Below are positions 60,873 to 64,000 of a stretch of DNA of 64,000 bases, in pieces. Every line of letters starts with the position of its first letter. The stretch's first letter is position 1. Both the position numbers and the translations under genes were made by a program. Source of the stretch: Botryotinia globosa (lineage: Eukaryota > Ascomycota > Leotiomycetes > Helotiales > Sclerotiniaceae); the NCBI GenBank assembly GCA_014898425.1, contig RCSZ01000003.1:2914001-2978000 (forward strand). Reading direction: 5' to 3'. Under the pieces are notes generated by a model, which worked only from the letters and a program-made list of their open reading frames with translations, had not been told where the DNA came from and did not search any database.

Positions 60873-61874
60873 TTACAAGTTACCGTGCGCTATGATTGTT
60901 GGGATATTAATAGTTGGTGCATGCAAAACCGTGTCCTGAATCTACAAGTTTACCTTCAAGCCTTTGCGAGAACATTTTGTGATTATCTATCTGTCATGTG
61001 AGAACTTCTTCAATGGAATGGTTAAACTTGAGTCAGTTTTCAATGAATATACACCATGCCTGCCCAGTAGTATAGGATAAAAAATCAGAGAATACATATT
61101 CGACTCGTTAATCTAGGTCCGAAACAAGATTTTCTATGAGGAAGCTACGTAATTTTGCGCATCAAATCCAGCAGTTATTCAAAGAGAATCATCCAGAGGA
61201 GAGAATCAGACATTAGATTATATCAGTAGAAACTAAATACAAATTGCGTGCGATAACGTGTCAGCAATATCTAATTTACCGATCCAAATCACCTCTCTGA
61301 CCCCGAAAAGCATCGAATAACAAAAGAATATTCAACTCAAAATATAGCCTGCTCACATCAAAGATGCTGCTGCACGGCTCTTGCTGTACTTTCAGTAGCA
61401 CTTCGAATAATTACATGCTGCATCCCAAGCTACCAAGAATTGTCTGGAGAAGAGCGAAGAACAATGAACAACTACGATAATCTGAAAAAGAAAGGAAGAT
61501 TGGCGTATGCCTGCTGGGTTCTAGGCACTGGTTTTTGATGAAGAGCGACAATCAAAAGAACTTTGGGCCCCCGATGTACCATACCCAGGAGGAAGATTAG
61601 CTGTGTCCTTGTGACGACCCACAAACTACTTTCCCAGTGTGCCACTCTGTGAGTTGCGGAATTCGAATCTCGAATGATAGTTCTGTTTCGAGTGACGAGA
61701 ACACCACCGCTTATCAGGCTTTCTTTTCTTGGTTTTACATTGTCCACTTGGGAAATAATCCGCTGGGTCATGGGAATTTAGTTTCTCTGCTTCGCGATAA
61801 AAGGAATCCCATGTTTATAATTGATCATGATGTGTTCGACATGCTCGAAAGAGGGCATTAGGACTTATCCTCTC
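60873..61874. other. Spacer between convergent genes
   Basis: Frames at 61472-61771 (minus) and 61637-61861 (plus) overlap each other and show no family features. No repeat recognised. Confidence 0.4.
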
Positions 61875-62829
61875 TTAACATCCCGGCAGACGACACTCCA
61901 TGTCAAAATCCGCTGGCATCTCTTCTGTCGCACTACTGCTACCTCGAATGGCCTGCGGGATTTCAACAGATGCGTGATAACGAAGGCATTCGGAATAGCC
62001 TTGCAATTGCTGTTGGGGCGGCATTGATGCGTTTGGACGAGAGCTGTAAGGAGAGATGTAAGATCTCGGTCTTTCTTTGGCCTTGTGTCTTCTCCGAGAC
62101 TGCTCTTCTTTCGCATGTCTAGATGATGAGTTGCCTAGCTCTATTTCTGACCTACCCGAAGGAGGAGGTGAAAATTGCATCGATGTCGTAATACCAGCCG
62201 GAAAATTATGCATGTAATCCGTATGCTCGTTGCCTCTATGCTTCGTATTGGATCGTTGACTTGGTGCTGAGGGCTGATCCTTTCGACTACCAGATTCTTG
62301 GACGCGTTGTGTGTCACTCAGAGGGTAAGAAGCTTCACGACTTCTTGATTCGGAAGTTTGATGGTGCTGCGGTTGACTAATGGTACCAGAATGCGAGCGA
62401 GCTACAGGAACGTTGAAATCAGCTGGCGATCTTAGGCTCGTGGTGTTGGAGGTCTGCATTGAACGGTATGATGGTTGAGCAACTGATCCCAGGAACGAGC
62501 TGATTGGGGGTAGACGGTCGCTATTTTTCGAATGTGGTGGTTGAATATTGCTTTCGACCAGGTGTAAAGGAGGGGGTCGCATGGTATTCTCATCTGGGCC
62601 ATATTGGTATGTTTCTATTAAAAAAAATGTTAGAGCTATCTATTCTTAAGTTGGAGCCTAGCTCAATACAACATCTGGCAGATTCATATTGACCTTTAAC
62701 GTCTCTATGTCTAGAGTTAGACTCGCGAGGCTGACCGTCGCCATAATTCTGCAGTTGAGGTTGGCCATATTCATCGAGTCTGCAATAGCCACGGCCGACG
62801 CGTGTGAGACTATAATCGTTCAAAGACAT
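61875..62829 (-). CDS. Disordered Ser/Gln/Pro-rich protein
   Basis: Minus-strand exons 62829-62694 and 62614-61875, intron 62615-62693 (79 bp, acceptor TTTAATAG, phase 1). The donor is the less common GTCAAT. The product is 291 aa from MSLNDYSLTRVG. The junction produces HRDVK-ETYQYGPDEN, which reads smoothly from Tyr/Gly/Gln-rich to Pro/Ser-rich sequence. The rest is low in hydrophobic residues and rich in Ser, Arg, Pro, Gln and His (for example RRRHKAKERPRSYISPYSSR and SMPPQQQLQ), so mostly disordered. No domain recognised. It could be a regulatory or RNA-linked protein, but composition alone does not show this. Confidence 0.55.
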
Positions 62830-64000
62830 AGTCAGTGAGTTGATATCTAGAATGTTGAGGTCAAATGTGGAGATTCCCTAGGATTGTTTGATGGATTATT
62901 TGAAAAGGCAAGCGTAGCAAGAAGCAAAAGTAGGAAAACTTTGGGAGATCAAGACGGGTATATGTCAAAATTGTGCGAGTCACTCATTTTAACAGGGTGA
63001 GTGTTTTCCATGGCCAAAATTCTTGAGTGACTGTCCATGTCATACTGGAGGCTTGAACTTGCTGCCATATGAGTGTTGGAGTGTGGGCAGAGTCAAATGA
63101 GAAGATATCATTTGAAATATTCATAGCTACCTAATTCTAGCAGCAAATCACCATGGTTTCAAAGAATGAGAGAGGTTGTTCAACGACTCAAGTCATGACT
63201 CCTAAAAATGAACACCCCTTGGTCCATATGAGTATTGGAAGACAAATCACTGATGGAATGTGAGATAACTACCTGAGTAAATTGCCAAGTTTTGCGAGTC
63301 CTTCGAGAAGGAATTCATACCAGTGTCGATATTCTTTGGCAGCTCAACAAATTGGTTTCTGATACAGATATGGGGTGAGAATATTGGGAGTTTGCATTTC
63401 TCTTTCTTCCTGACTTCTCCGACCTCTTAGAACAACGAAATTCAAAGCCTTTAAAATGTTCTTATTATCGCACTGTAGGTTATTGGTACGCAAATTTGAT
63501 CATGATGTGATTTTCCGCAGATAAATCATGTATTCACTGTCCTAACAATGCAGAGTCATGTGTGATTGGCTATTTAATCTTCTAACCTCACACACAAGAT
63601 TCGTCAGTCATGCCTATCTACTGGATTCCGAATTTAGTATCTTCTCAATACCAGAACAGCTCACGAACTCATTTAGGCGCATATAAGAAATTCCAATGCA
63701 TTTATTAACTGGTCCCTACAACCAAAAATCGATCAAGCAAGCTGTCTTACAAACATTAAGCCCTTCATCAAGCCTCCTGGATGAGAAAGGGAGAGTCTGA
63801 TCCCTCTATCGACACCAACATCAACGACAATGAACAACCAGAACAAGAACCAACCCTTCGAAACTTGGAACCCATCAATCACAGCACTCATCATGAGCTC
63901 CATCCTTAATCAGAGTTTTCGTCACCGCTTGCGTTCCCAAGAAAAGATCCAATGAAAAGAAAGAAATTAAGAAAAGTTCAATGAAGTGAAAGGAAAAAAA
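62830..64000. other. Spacer to window end
   Basis: No secure gene. A 42-codon frame at 63781-63909 (polar, Asn/Glu/His-rich) might be an exon of a gene continuing past the edge, but no donor was found. Otherwise nothing recognised. Confidence 0.35.

Overview
The window reads as nuclear DNA of a filamentous ascomycete. Genes carry short introns (about 44-80 bp, one of 474 bp) with GTRAGT/GTATGT donors, a CTAAY-like branch site and a YAG acceptor. Intergenic spaces are long, AT-rich islands look RIP-mutated, and expanded BTB/POZ and 2EXR-like families are present. I favour Leotiomycetes (Botrytis/Sclerotinia-like), but that is an impression from gene style, not a search.

Layout. 1-1005: 3' end of an ERD2/KDEL-receptor-like gene. 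1006-4853: gene-free, with purine-rich tandem repeats in its first half. 4854-30130: an accessory island with two interleaved multigene groups. (i) Small helical proteins share one phase-2 intron at a matching place (4854-5443, 6585-7039 and 28782-29185 convincingly; 8829-9494 and 10711-11673 possibly). (ii) Divergent BTB/POZ genes (17032-17852, 18833-19918, 21651-23240, 26068-27341) plus a decayed copy (15230-15850) share a phase-2 intron before the BTB core, a W-x-x-[LM]-[LI]-x-C-Y motif and, in three of them, a C-terminal Cys/His cluster. Two orphan genes (12121-12588, 13538-14102) and a nested inverted-repeat transposon (23729-25181) lie among them. 30830-40800: a 10-kb AT-rich block containing a complete but dead Ty3/gypsy LTR retrotransposon (32178-39983), with 273-bp LTRs, a 5-bp target duplication and pol on the minus strand. 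40800-42623: C-rich microsatellite DNA. 42624-50000: housekeeping-type genes, namely an M28 glutamate-carboxypeptidase-like vacuolar protein (minus) and an MFS transporter (plus) facing away from a shared promoter with two CACGTG boxes. 50454-64000: accessory again, with a classical BTB gene with a C-terminal nuclear-localisation-like cluster, a hAT-type MITE, a 2EXR-like gene with an apparent frameshift, two small membrane-protein genes, a PIF/Harbinger-type MITE and a disordered Ser/Gln-rich protein gene.

How the genes relate. The conserved genes at 0-1 kb and 42-49 kb are ordinary trafficking, vacuole and transport functions. The 4.8-30 kb island looks like a nursery of tandem and inverted duplication: paralogs in both orientations, one pseudogene copy, a duplicated promoter-like segment and nested transposons. 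The most interesting unexplained content is the small intron-marked helical family and the BTB proteins with a C-x-Y-H-x-H-x(n)-C tail. I saw no tRNA, rRNA or CRISPR. All splice calls were made by eye and checked only for frame continuity.
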